A DNA stretch of 64,000 nucleotides from Streptomyces canus 299MFChir4.1 (GTDB taxonomy: Bacteria > Actinomycetota > Actinomycetes > Streptomycetales > Streptomycetaceae). A model generated the notes under the pieces. That model did not search any database, was not told the origin of the DNA, and saw only the letters and a program-made list of their open reading frames with translations. The DNA is taken from the NCBI RefSeq assembly GCF_000383615.1, contig NZ_KB911583.1, forward strand, positions 293,369-357,368, read 5' to 3'. How positions within the stretch are numbered: the first letter of the stretch is position 1; every line of letters starts with the position of its first letter. Made by a program: the position numbers and the translations under genes. This document shows, one piece after another, positions 9,225 through 17,532 of the stretch.

Positions 9225-9293
9225 CACCACGACCAGGTCGCCGTCCTCGGGGCCGGCCAGTTCGTAGTGGGTGCAGCCGTTTGAGGTGGTCAT
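9225..9293 (-). pseudogene. Alpha/beta hydrolase, N-terminal fragment
   Basis: Codons from the ATG at 9293 read MTTSNGCTHYELAGPEDGDL, followed by VVV, which looks like the first two strands of an alpha/beta hydrolase. Similarity ends after about 23 residues, just before the HG oxyanion motif would appear, next to the stop of the TetR gene. It follows the P450 fragment by 27 bases on the same strand, so it may have been its operon partner. The assignment rests on a short stretch only. Confidence 0.4.
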
Positions 9294-9320
9294 AATGGAT
9301 CGTTCGGCCGTGCGGCACGC

Positions 9321-9520
9321 TCAGGTGACGATCCGGCAGGGAAGCCTGCTCAGCCCGTGCAGGGTGTTGTTCACGATGAACTCGGGCTTGCCGATCTCGA
9401 ACCGGCGCACCCGTGCCAGAAGTGCCGTGAGGAGGGCGTGCGCCTCCAGCTTGGCCAGGTTCTGGCGATCGGGCGCTCCGCGGGGTAAGCCATAAAGGTC
9501 TGCCCCGGCACCCTGCGGAG
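9321..9520 (-). pseudogene. Cytochrome P450, C-terminal remnant
   Basis: The last 48 or so residues of this frame (RQNLAKLEAHALLTALL, then RRFEI, then NNTLHGLSRLPCRI before the stop at 9321) match the end of a bacterial P450: the LAxxE helix after the haem loop and the C-terminal beta-hairpin. The haem motif FGxGxHxCxG is lost, replaced by GLPRGAPD, and everything upstream is unrelated. It differs clearly from the intact P450 at 11003 (NNVIHRLERLPLEL at the same place), so it is a separate ancestral gene rather than a recent duplicate. Confidence 0.6.
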
Positions 9521-9831
9521 CGTGGCGGGCGGGCGCCCCGCTCCGGCCTACCAGCCGTAAGAGTCGGGTCTTCGGCCCGGGCGTGGCGACGCCCTTGGGG
9601 AATGGTGTCTGCGGGGGAGCGGCTGGCTGACGACGACTGCTAGGAGGCGAAGCCGCTGACGACCACGGTGCCGTCGGCTGGAGTGCCCGCGTTTCCCGGC
9701 GGCGGCCGCACACCGCATCGCCTGCAAGGACGTTCGCAGGGTCCTGACACCGCGGAACGTTGCAGAGGGCTGTGCCTACCAGCCCACACCGCTGAGCGGG
9801 AGGCGACCGGGCGCCTTCCCCGGCCCGTCGG
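9521..9831. other. Debris between P450 fragment and TetR gene
   Basis: No intact gene. On the minus strand near 9643-9690 a short tail reads ADGTVVVSGFAS followed by a stop, which may be the end of another lost gene, but it is too short to identify. Confidence 0.35.
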
Positions 9832-10500
9832 TCAGCTTCCGGTGGGCCGCGCGGGGGTGGCCGGTGAGGTGGGTGCGGGGAGGGGGCGCCGGGCGACCTC
9901 ATGGGCGTCGTCCGGTGGGACGCCCAGCATGCGCAGGACCATCTCGGCGAGGTTCACCGCGGCCTTGTCACCGTCCAGGTCGGGGCGGGCGAATCTCATC
10001 TCCACCAGAGCCAGCAGGGTGCCGCCCAGTGCGGTCAGGGCGACCACTGGATCGAGGGGGGTGAAGCGGCCGGACGTGAGGCCCGCCTCGATGTCGCGCA
10101 GGGCTCGCCGGACCAGGCCGTTGTCCGAGTGGATGTGGCCGAGGCCGCGGCGGCGCAGGACCTGCATCAGCTCGGGGTGCGAGTCGGCCATGAGGGCGCT
10201 GAGTCGGAAGCCCGCCGCGACGAGTTCCGCAGGGTCGTCGATGCCCGCAAGGCGCTCGTCGAAGCTCTGGCCGTACTCTTCCATGGCGTCCACCACCGCC
10301 GCCTCGAACAGCTCCGTCTTGGAGTCGAAGTGGTTGTAGAAGGAGCCGAAGCCCACGTCGGCGCGCTCGGCGATCGCCTGGATGCTGGCGCTGGTGTCCC
10401 CGGTTTCGGCGAGTATCTGCCGGGCCGCTCGCACGAGAGCCCTGCGGGTCTCGGCGCGGCGCCGCTCGAACCGGTTGCTGGGTGGGGCTGACGTAGACAT
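9832..10500 (-). CDS. TetR-family regulator, divergent from P450 operon
   Basis: A 222-residue regulator. The helix-turn-helix is at about residues 12-57 (RRALVRAARQILAETG, then SIQAIAERADVGFGSFYNHF), followed by a helical effector domain and a Pro/Ala-rich tail after residue 200. The ATG at 10500 fits the family length. It is transcribed away from the P450-ferredoxin-reductase operon. The 502-base gap between them contains repeated TGATG(A/G) half-sites at 10540-10553, 10777-10790 and 10817-10853. By the usual TetR logic it would repress both itself and the P450 operon until a small substrate-like ligand binds. The ligand is unknown. Confidence 0.85.
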   Translation of the reverse strand: MSTSAPPSNRFERRRAETRRALVRAARQILAETGDTSASIQAIAERADVGFGSFYNHFDSKTELFEAAVVDAMEEYGQSFDERLAGIDDPAELVAAGFRLSALMADSHPELMQVLRRRGLGHIHSDNGLVRRALRDIEAGLTSGRFTPLDPVVALTALGGTLLALVEMRFARPDLDGDKAAVNLAEMVLRMLGVPPDDAHEVARRPLPAPTSPATPARPTGS

Positions 10501-10539
10501 GCGCCGATTGTAACCGCCGGGCGATGGCGATCGCAGTCC

Positions 10540-10553
10540 TGATGAATCCATCA
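10540..10553. promoter_or_regulatory. Operator-like inverted repeat near tetR start
   Basis: TGATG-AATC-CATCA is a perfect 5-base inverted repeat with a 4-base spacer, 40 bases upstream of the TetR start codon. The same half-site recurs in the P450 promoter, which suggests that the TetR protein binds both. Confidence 0.5.
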
Positions 10554-10776
10554 TATTCCCGCCGCGAGCACCCATGCCAGGGGGGCGACTTCGGGTTCCG
10601 ATCCGTAAGCCGGACGGCGCACCCGCCTCGACGTCCCGCCGTCGTCGAGGTCGTGAGGGCCACGTTTCGGCCGGGCGGAGGTCGTCCCGCTGCGTCCGGA
10701 CTGTGTCGTCCCGGACGTCATCCCCGTCGGAGGCCGTTACCTCACCGACACCGCTGTCTGTGAGTATCGGCAGTTC

Positions 10777-10853
10777 TGATGGTTTCATCGTTTTAATTCC
10801 GCCGTAACCCTTGACGCTTCATTCCATCAAGCTTGAGTATTTCATCATTACGA
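10777..10853 (+). promoter_or_regulatory. P450 operon promoter region with repeated half-sites
   Basis: A second copy of the operator motif, TGATG-GTTT-CATCG, lies at 10777-10790. A possible promoter follows, with TTGACG (10811-10816) and GAGTAT (10835-10840) 18 bases apart. Inside and just after that spacer, two more half-sites occur in inverted orientation (CATCA at 10825-10829 and CATCA at 10843-10847). Binding there would block RNA polymerase. The promoter call rests on consensus resemblance alone. Confidence 0.45.
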
Positions 10854-11002
10854 AGCTGTCGGGCTGACGCCGCCCGTTTGTGTGTAGACGGATGAGGAGC
10901 GAGCACCACCCAGGCTGCGCTCCGCCAGCCGTCCATGGACCCGCCCGCCCCCCGCGCACCGTCATCCTCCGCTCTCTCACGGCTCCTTCAGGAGGGCTCC
11001 TC

Positions 11003-12187
11003 ATGCCCATGCGTACGGAGATCCCCGTCTACCACCCCGACCTGTATTCGGCGTCGGCCATCCGCGACACCTATCCGCACTACGCCGCACTGCGTGAACT
11101 CGGCCCCGTGGTGTGGCTGAGCAAGCAAAAGGTCTACGCCCTGCCGCGCTATGCCGAGTGCAAGCAAGTGCTGCTGGACGACGACACCTTCGTCTCTTCC
11201 GGTGGCGTCGCCCTCAACCCCGTCGCCAACCGCGTGGGCCAGGGCACCACCCTGTTCAGCGACGGTGAGGACCACGCTCGCCGCCGTTCCCTCCTCGCGC
11301 ACCGCCTTACTCCCCGGGCGCTGCGCACGATGAAGGACACCGTCGACCAGCAGTCCGCCGCCGTTGTCGAGGACGCCGTGGCCCGCCGGACGGTCGATGC
11401 CGTCGAGGTCGCCACGGCGCTGCCGATGTCCGTCGTCCCCGACCTGGTTGGCTGGCCCCGTCAGGGCCGTGAGCACCTGCTGCGCTGGGCAGGCGCCACC
11501 TTCGACGCCCTGGGCCCGCTCAACTGCCAGGCGGCGCGCACGCTTCCCGCGTCCCTCGGCATGCTGCGCTACGCGCGCGGTGTCGTGCGCGACCGGTCCG
11601 CGTTGGACGGCAGCATGGGCCACGACCTGCTGCGCGCCGCCGACGAGGGCCAGATCATGCCCGCGGAGTGCGCCACCATGATGATCGACTACCTGGCGCC
11701 CTCCCTGGACACCACCATCAGCGCCATCTCAAGTGCCCTGTATTTGTTCGCCCTTCACCCCGAACAGTGGCGCCTGTTGAAGGCGAACCCGGACCTCGTC
11801 CCGAAAGCGGTCAACGAGGTCGTCCGCTACGAATCTCCGATCCGGGCCTTCTCGCGGACCGCCGCCCACGACACGGAACTCGCCGGCATCGCTCTCCCCA
11901 AGGGCTCCCGGGTGCTGGTCCTCTACGGCTCCGCCAACCGCGACCCGCTCGAGTGGGACGACCCGGACACCTTCGACATCCGCCGCGACGCCGCCCGTCA
12001 ACTCGGCTTCGGGCAGGGCACCCACGGCTGCGCCGGCCAGGGCCTGGCCCGCATGGAGACCTCCGCGATCCTGCGCGCCCTGGTCGAACGGGTCGACCGC
12101 ATCGAGGTGACAGGTGTACCCGAGTGGGCCCTGAACAACGTCATCCACCGCCTTGAGCGCCTGCCGCTCGAACTCATCCCCGCCTGA
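11003..12187 (+). CDS. Cytochrome P450 (class I, bacterial)
   Basis: A 394-residue soluble monooxygenase. The haem-binding motif FGQGTHGCAG has its cysteine ligand at residue 343. The K-helix ExxR is in NEVVRYESP and the I-helix reads MMIDYLAPSLDTTISAI, where the usual AGxDTT is altered to APSLDTT. The start ATG at 11003 is preceded by AGGAGG. A ferredoxin and a ferredoxin reductase follow directly, so the electron path NAD(P)H to reductase to ferredoxin to P450 is complete within one operon. This arrangement resembles the ThcB/EthB-type degradation systems of actinobacteria, suggesting oxidation of a small hydrophobic or aromatic compound rather than a biosynthetic tailoring step. The substrate is not deducible. 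Confidence 0.9.
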   Translation: MPMRTEIPVYHPDLYSASAIRDTYPHYAALRELGPVVWLSKQKVYALPRYAECKQVLLDDDTFVSSGGVALNPVANRVGQGTTLFSDGEDHARRRSLLAHRLTPRALRTMKDTVDQQSAAVVEDAVARRTVDAVEVATALPMSVVPDLVGWPRQGREHLLRWAGATFDALGPLNCQAARTLPASLGMLRYARGVVRDRSALDGSMGHDLLRAADEGQIMPAECATMMIDYLAPSLDTTISAISSALYLFALHPEQWRLLKANPDLVPKAVNEVVRYESPIRAFSRTAAHDTELAGIALPKGSRVLVLYGSANRDPLEWDDPDTFDIRRDAARQLGFGQGTHGCAGQGLARMETSAILRALVERVDRIEVTGVPEWALNNVIHRLERLPLELIPA

Positions 12188-12228
12188 ACCCGCCGCTCGC
12201 CCGTTCGAGGACAGCTGAGGAAAACACC

Positions 12229-12426
12229 ATGAAGATCTCCGTCGACTATCCACGCTGCGAAGGCCACGGCCTGTGCGCCGACCAGGCCCCTGACATCTTC
12301 AGCCTGGACGACGACGCCGAACTCACCTACCGCTTCGAGGGCACCGACGTCCCCGGCGAGCGTCAGCCTGCCGCCCGCGCGGCCGTCAACGCCTGCCCGG
12401 TCGCCGCCCTGCGAGTCCTGTCGTGA
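12229..12426 (+). CDS. Ferredoxin, P450-associated, 3Fe-4S type
   Basis: A 65-residue acidic ferredoxin. Cluster ligands are in CEGHGLC (Cys10 and Cys16, with His13 where a central cysteine would be) and the distal CPVAAL (Cys near residue 56). The CxxHxxC spacing is a known variant in actinobacterial P450 ferredoxins and points to a single 3Fe-4S cluster with altered potential. It lies 41 bases after the P450 stop and its last bases overlap the reductase start (GTGA), so all three are co-translated. Confidence 0.9.
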   Translation: MKISVDYPRCEGHGLCADQAPDIFSLDDDAELTYRFEGTDVPGERQPAARAAVNACPVAALRVLS

Positions 12427-13580
12427 CCGCACCCCGCCCGGTGCTCATCGTCGGCGAGTCACTCGCCGGCACCACCGCCGCACGCCACCTGCGCACCCTC
12501 GGCCACACCGGACCGGTCACACTGATCGGTGCCGAGGAGCACGGCGCGTACTCCCGCCCGCCCCTGTCCAAGGTGGTCCTGAAGGACCCATCCGCCGACC
12601 AGACCCTGGGCCTGGCCCTCGACGGCCTCGACGCCGACATCATCCGCTCGCCCGCCGTCGCCGCCGACACCCGCCGGCGCACCGTCACAACCGCCGACGG
12701 CCGCCGGATCGACTACGACGCGCTGATCGTCGCCACCGGCGCGGAGGCCCGCCGGCTCGCCGCCCCCGGACAGCGGGGCGAACTCGTCCTGCGCACCCTG
12801 GAGGACGCCCGCCTGCTCCGCGCCCGCCTGGCGGACGCCGGTTCGGCGCTCGTGCTCGGCGCCGGTTTCCTCGGCATGGAGGTGGCCAGCGCCTGCGCCG
12901 CCCGCGGCATCCCGGTGACCGTCGTGGACACCGACCGGCCGCTGGAACGCATCCTCGGCGACCACCTGTCCGCCGAGATCACCGCACGTGCCGCAGCACA
13001 CGGCATCCGCTTCGTACAGGCCACCGGCTTCGCCACCCTGACCGGTGACCCCGTGGGCGGCGTGGCGCTTCCGGACGGCACCGAACTCACCGCGGACCTG
13101 GTGGTCACCTGCGCCGGAGAAGTACCGTGCGTCGGCTGGCTGACGGGAACCGGCCTCGCCGGCCGCCTCGGCGTCGGCATTGACGATGCCTGCGCCACCA
13201 CCGTGCCCGGCGTGTTCGCCGCCGGTGACGTCACCTACCTTCGCGGCCACGGCACACAGCCCGACCGGCGTGCGCCCTTCTGGTCCAACGCCGTCGCCCA
13301 GGCCAGGACCGCGGCGGCCTCGGCACTCGGTCTTCCTCCGCCGGGATCAGCGCAGGACGACTACTTCTGGACCGAGGTCGCCGGTCTCACCGTCAAGATC
13401 GTCGGCCGTCTGCCGCTCCTCGGTGAACCGAGCACGGTGCAGGGCAGCGTGGCCGACGGACGCGCACTGCTGACCTGGAGCCATGCCGACGGAACGTCGA
13501 CGGCGGTCGCCTACGGACTGCGCAAACCGGTCGCCGCACTACGGGCCTTGGCCGCCACCTCGCTGCCGCCGGCACCGTGA
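12423..13580 (+). CDS. Ferredoxin reductase, FAD/NAD(P)-binding
   Basis: A 385-residue flavoprotein of the rhodocoxin/putidaredoxin reductase family that passes electrons from NAD(P)H to the ferredoxin. The FAD motif VLIVGESLAG (residues 5-14) is a divergent GxGxxG. ATGAEARRL follows, and the NAD(P) site is VLGAGFLGME. GVFAAGDV near residue 263 binds the FAD ribityl chain, and a C-terminal reductase dimerisation domain is present. The GTG start overlaps the ferredoxin stop by four bases. It completes the P450 electron-transfer operon. Confidence 0.9.
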   Translation: MTAPRPVLIVGESLAGTTAARHLRTLGHTGPVTLIGAEEHGAYSRPPLSKVVLKDPSADQTLGLALDGLDADIIRSPAVAADTRRRTVTTADGRRIDYDALIVATGAEARRLAAPGQRGELVLRTLEDARLLRARLADAGSALVLGAGFLGMEVASACAARGIPVTVVDTDRPLERILGDHLSAEITARAAAHGIRFVQATGFATLTGDPVGGVALPDGTELTADLVVTCAGEVPCVGWLTGTGLAGRLGVGIDDACATTVPGVFAAGDVTYLRGHGTQPDRRAPFWSNAVAQARTAAASALGLPPPGSAQDDYFWTEVAGLTVKIVGRLPLLGEPSTVQGSVADGRALLTWSHADGTSTAVAYGLRKPVAALRALAATSLPPAP

Positions 13581-13929
13581 CGGCGGCAAACACACAGACG
13601 CGCTGTCAGGTCACGTTCCGCCCGGCCGAAGCCAAGAGAACAGGTCGCGGCGGCCGGACAGAACAACCGGAAGACAGTCCGGCAGGGCGTCAGTCAGACG
13701 GTCCCGTCGACGACCCGGCCTTCGGCCACGCGGTTGATGAATGCCGCCGTACGGGCGGTTGAGATCGTCATGATGGTGGGTTGCGGCCTGCGCAATGGCG
13801 AGGCCGATCGAGAGGGGGGCGAAGGGCGGTCGCCTCGCGGCGGGGGGCTTCATAGGGCTTCAGCCGAACGATGGCCCGGTTGACGGCGTCCGTCGCGCGG
13901 TTTCCGGCGCGATCGGGTACTCAGGAACG
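13581..13929. other. Intergenic region before uvrA-like gene
   Basis: No gene of normal length is seen in these 349 bases. On the minus strand a 25-codon frame (13694-13771, MTISTARTAAFINRVAEGRV plus five residues) is open but has no ribosome site; it may be the start of a lost gene. No terminator hairpin for the P450 operon is obvious. Confidence 0.4.
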
Positions 13930-16398
13930 GTGAACGAGGACGCGACCGACCCCTTCGTGCATGTCCGGGGCGCCGGCGAGAACAACCTGCGGAATATCGA
14001 TGTCGACGTTCCGCGGGACGCGATGGTCGCCTTCACCGGCGTCTCCGGTTCGGGCAAGTCCTCGCTGGCCTTCGGCACGCTCTACGCGGAGGCCCAGCGG
14101 CGCTACTTCGAGTCCGTGGCACCGTACGCCCGACGGCTGTTGCAACAGGTCGGCGCACCGCACGTGCAGGAGATCACCGGACTGCCACCGGCCGTCGCCC
14201 TGCAGCAGCGACGCGGGTCGCCCAGCTCGCGCTCGACTGTCGGCACCATCACCACGCTGTCCAATCTGCTGCGCATCCTGTACTCCCGCGCCGGCACCTA
14301 TCCGCCCGGGGCCGCACGGCTGGAAGCCGAGTCGTTCTCACCCAACACCGCGGCCGGCGCCTGCCCGAACTGCCACGGACTGGGCGTCGTGCACGACGTC
14401 GCCGAGGACCTGCTCGTCCCGGATCCCTCGCTGAGCATCCGCGAGGGGGCGATCGCCGCCTGGCCGGGCGCCTGGCAGGGCGCCAACCTGCGCAGTGTCG
14501 TGAACGGCCTGGGGATCGACATCGACCGACCGTGGCGCAGGCTCAGGAAGAAGGACCGGGACTGGCTGCTGTACACGGACGAGCAGCCCTCCGTGTACAT
14601 CGAGCCGGAGGAGGACCGCATCGACTACGGCTACCAGGGCAAGTTCTGGAGCGCCCGCAAGCACGTCATGCACGTCCTCGCCGACTCCAAGAGCGAGAAG
14701 ATGCGCGAACGGGCGCTCCGGTTCGTCAGGAGTGTGCCCTGCCCCGAGTGTCACGGCAGCGGACTGCGGCCCGAGGCGCTCGCCGTGACCTTCGCCGGAC
14801 GTTCCATCGCCGAGATCAACGCGATGCCGCTCACCGAGGTCGTGGAGCTGCTGCGGCCCATCGCCGGGCGGTCCGAGGCCGACGCCACCACGTCGACCGC
14901 CCGATCCGGGGAGACGACCGAGGTCGCGGTCCGGATCTGCGGCGATCTGATCGCGCGGATCGACGTACTGCTCGACCTGGGCCTCGGATATCTCAGCCTC
15001 GGGCGCCGCTCCACGACCCTGTCGCCCGGCGAGGCGCAGCGCCTGCGGATCGCCACCCAGCTGCGCTCGGGGCTGTTCGGCGTCGTCTACGTCCTCGACG
15101 AACCCTCCGCGGGCCTGCACCCGGCTGACGCGGAACCGCTGCTGGACGTGCTGGACCGCCTCAAGGCGGCGGGCAACTCGCTGTTCGTCGTGGAGCACGA
15201 CATGGACGTCGTACGGCGGGCGGACTGGGTGGTCGACATCGGCCCCGGCGCGGGCGAGGGCGGCGGACGCGTGCTGTACAGCGGCCCGGTCGCCGGTCTT
15301 GAGCGGGTGGAGGAGTCGGCCACGAGCCAGTACCTGTTCGGGCGCGCCCAGCCGCTCGACCACCGCCCGCGCACACCGCACGGCTGGCTGCACCTGAGCG
15401 GCGTCTCCCGCCACAATCTGCGCGACGTGTCCGTCGACGTACCGCTCTGCGTACTGACGGCGGTGACGGGCGTGTCCGGTTCCGGGAAGTCGACGCTGGT
15501 GACGCAGGTGCTCGCCGAGGTCGTCCGCGGCCACCTCGGACTCGCACCCGAGGAACCCGACGAGGCGCAGCTGGAGATCGACGTCCAGGACGCGTCGGGG
15601 GTCGAGTCGTTCGACCGGCTGGTCCTGGTCGACCAACGGCCCATCGGCCGGACTCCCCGGTCCAACCTGGCCACGTACACGGGGATGTTCGACGCGGTGC
15701 GCAAGCTGTACGCGGCGACGGACGAGGCCAGGGCGCGCGGCTACTCGGCCGGGCGCTTCTCCTTCAACGTGCCCGAAGGGCGCTGCGAGACCTGCCAGGG
15801 CGAGGGGTTCGTCGCGGTGGAACTGCTGTTCCTGCCCGGCACCTACGCGCCGTGCCCGACCTGCCACGGCGCCCGGTACAACGCCGAAACGCTGGAAGTC
15901 ACCTACCAGGGCAAGAACATCGCGGAAGTACTGGCGCTGTCCGTCGACGCCGCCGCCAAGTTCCTCTCCGCCGTCCCGGCCGCCTCCCGCAGTCTGGAGA
16001 CGTTGCGCGAGGTGGGACTGGGGTACCTGAGGCTGGGCCAGCCCGCGACGGAACTCAGCGGCGGTGAGGCGCAACGCATCAAACTGGCGACCGAACTGCA
16101 GCGAGCCCGCCGCGGGCACGCGCTCTACCTTCTCGACGAGCCGACGGCCGGGCTGCACCCCTCGGACATCGCGCTGCTGCTGCGACAGCTGCACCGGCTC
16201 GTCGACGCCGGCAACACGGTCGTCCTCGTCGAGCACGACCTGGACACGATCGCCACCGCCGACTGGGTCGTCGACCTCGGGCCGGGCGGCGGCGACGCGG
16301 GCGGTCGGGTGGTCGCGGCGGGGCCGCCGGCCAAGGTGGCGAGGGTCCGCCGCAGCGCCACCGCGCCCTATCTCGCGGCCCGGCTCGCGCGCTCCTGA
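13930..16398 (+). CDS. UvrA2-like excinuclease ATPase subunit
   Basis: An 822-residue tandem ABC ATPase of the UvrA family. Two Walker A motifs are present (GVSGSGKSS near residue 35 and GVSGSGKST near 520) with signatures LSPGEAQRL and LSGGEAQRI. Zinc-type cysteine pairs occur at CPNC and CPEC in the first half. The diagnostic second finger CETC, followed about 20 residues later by CPTC, lies in the second half. At 822 residues it is about 130 shorter than housekeeping UvrA, consistent with loss of the UvrB-binding region, as in UvrA2 and DrrC-type proteins. Those are linked to tolerance of DNA-intercalating drugs or DNA damage without UvrB. The GTG at 13930 is chosen because similarity begins there; an in-frame ATG at 13795 is less likely. 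It appears monocistronic. Confidence 0.85.
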   Translation: MNEDATDPFVHVRGAGENNLRNIDVDVPRDAMVAFTGVSGSGKSSLAFGTLYAEAQRRYFESVAPYARRLLQQVGAPHVQEITGLPPAVALQQRRGSPSSRSTVGTITTLSNLLRILYSRAGTYPPGAARLEAESFSPNTAAGACPNCHGLGVVHDVAEDLLVPDPSLSIREGAIAAWPGAWQGANLRSVVNGLGIDIDRPWRRLRKKDRDWLLYTDEQPSVYIEPEEDRIDYGYQGKFWSARKHVMHVLADSKSEKMRERALRFVRSVPCPECHGSGLRPEALAVTFAGRSIAEINAMPLTEVVELLRPIAGRSEADATTSTARSGETTEVAVRICGDLIARIDVLLDLGLGYLSLGRRSTTLSPGEAQRLRIATQLRSGLFGVVYVLDEPSAGLHPADAEPLLDVLDRLKAAGNSLFVVEHDMDVVRRADWVVDIGPGAGEGGGRVLYSGPVAGLERVEESATSQYLFGRAQPLDHRPRTPHGWLHLSGVSRHNLRDVSVDVPLCVLTAVTGVSGSGKSTLVTQVLAEVVRGHLGLAPEEPDEAQLEIDVQDASGVESFDRLVLVDQRPIGRTPRSNLATYTGMFDAVRKLYAATDEARARGYSAGRFSFNVPEGRCETCQGEGFVAVELLFLPGTYAPCPTCHGARYNAETLEVTYQGKNIAEVLALSVDAAAKFLSAVPAASRSLETLREVGLGYLRLGQPATELSGGEAQRIKLATELQRARRGHALYLLDEPTAGLHPSDIALLLRQLHRLVDAGNTVVLVEHDLDTIATADWVVDLGPGGGDAGGRVVAAGPPAKVARVRRSATAPYLAARLARS

Positions 16399-16458
16399 CG
16401 ACACAATCGCGATCCCGAATCCCCGGGCACCTGCGGCGCGACCCGGTGGCCGGGTGGT

Positions 16459-16483
16459 CTCGCGCACCAGCGCGGTGCGCGAG
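16459..16483 (+). terminator. Hairpin downstream of uvrA-like gene
   Basis: A perfect 10-base stem, CTCGCGCACC/GGTGCGCGAG, with a 5-base loop lies 60 bases after the stop codon. No U-tract follows. It could terminate the uvrA-like transcript before the next promoter. Confidence 0.4.
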
Positions 16484-16572
16484 TACGACGACTTTGCGGC
16501 AACCGGGGGACCCGACCTGCCGCGGCAGTCCCGCAGCCCGGCGTGAGCGGTTGCCTGTGACTGAATGACCCC

Positions 16573-17235
16573 ATGCACTTTGTGATCGCGGGTGGACACG
16601 GAAAGATCGCGCGCCGGCTGACCCGGCTGCTCTCGGCGCGCGGCGACAACGTCACAGGGCTGATCCGCAACCCGGACCACGCCGACGACCTGCGCGCGGA
16701 CGGCGCGGAACCGGTGGTGTGCGATCTGGAGCGCGCCTCGGTGGACGAGGTGGCCGGCCACCTCGGCGGCGCCGACGCGGCACTGTTCGCCGCAGGCGCC
16801 GGACCCGGCAGCGGCGCGGCCCGCAAGCAGACGGTGGACCGGAACGCGGCCATCCTCCTTGCCGACGCGGCCGAGCGCGCCGGGGTGCGCCGCTTCCTGG
16901 TGATCTCCGCGATGGGTGTGGACAGCCCACCGCCGCCCGGCACCGACCCGGTGTTCGCCGCCTACCTGAAGGCCAAGGCGGAGGCGGACGCCGACATCGC
17001 CTCCCGTCCGGGACTGGACTGGACGATTCTGCGCCCGGGGCTTCTGACCGACGACCCCGGCAGCGGCCGCGTCACGCTCGCCGAGCACACCGACCGCGGC
17101 CAAGTGCCGCGCGACGACGTGGCCGCGGTGCTCGCCGCCCTGTTCCACGAGCCCAGGACCGCCGGGCGCATTCTCGAGCTGATCAGCGGGTCCACCCCGG
17201 TCGAGGAGGCGGTGCGCGCCGTGGCCGGCGGCTGA
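16573..17235 (+). CDS. NAD(P)H-binding atypical SDR (NmrA-like)
   Basis: A 220-residue Rossmann protein. The dinucleotide loop is GGHGKIARR (residues 7-15), the atypical-SDR pattern GGxGxIG. Strand 4 reads RRFLVISAMGVD and the active-site region has AAYLKAKAEAD, keeping a YxxxK-like lysine, with TILRPGLLTDDPG downstream. This is the YwnB/SDR_a5 group, whose members are mostly of unknown substrate (NADPH sensors, quinone or flavin reductases). It stands alone between terminator-like sequence and a gene-poor stretch. Confidence 0.85.
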   Translation: MHFVIAGGHGKIARRLTRLLSARGDNVTGLIRNPDHADDLRADGAEPVVCDLERASVDEVAGHLGGADAALFAAGAGPGSGAARKQTVDRNAAILLADAAERAGVRRFLVISAMGVDSPPPPGTDPVFAAYLKAKAEADADIASRPGLDWTILRPGLLTDDPGSGRVTLAEHTDRGQVPRDDVAAVLAALFHEPRTAGRILELISGSTPVEEAVRAVAGG

Positions 17236-17532
17236 CGCCGCATTCCGCCGTCGCCCGGGTGCGGGTCATGACTCACACCCGGCCCTCGAAGCAGTTGTGA
17301 GCGAAGGTGCCGGGGCCGTCGTAGTCGCGTTGCGCGGCTCTCTGGCGGTCACGGCCGATCCGGCACCGGTCGCGGCAGTCGTGATTCATGACGGTCGGGT
17401 TGACCCGGCGATGAGGACGGCTCCGGGCACCGCAGCGGCCCCGCCGCCGATCACAACACTCCCCGCGACGCCCAGCGCTACTGGACGACCCGTCGCCGGG
17501 GGCCGGGTGAGGGTGCACTTTTTCCGGCGCTG
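17236..17532. other. Gene-free stretch
   Basis: No gene, RNA or repeat is recognisable in these 297 bases between convergent genes. No clear terminator stem was found. Confidence 0.4.

Noticed and set aside
13694-13771. 25-codon minus-strand frame (MTISTARTAAFINRV...)
   Set aside because: No ribosome site, no hairpin or partner; more likely a remnant start of a lost gene.
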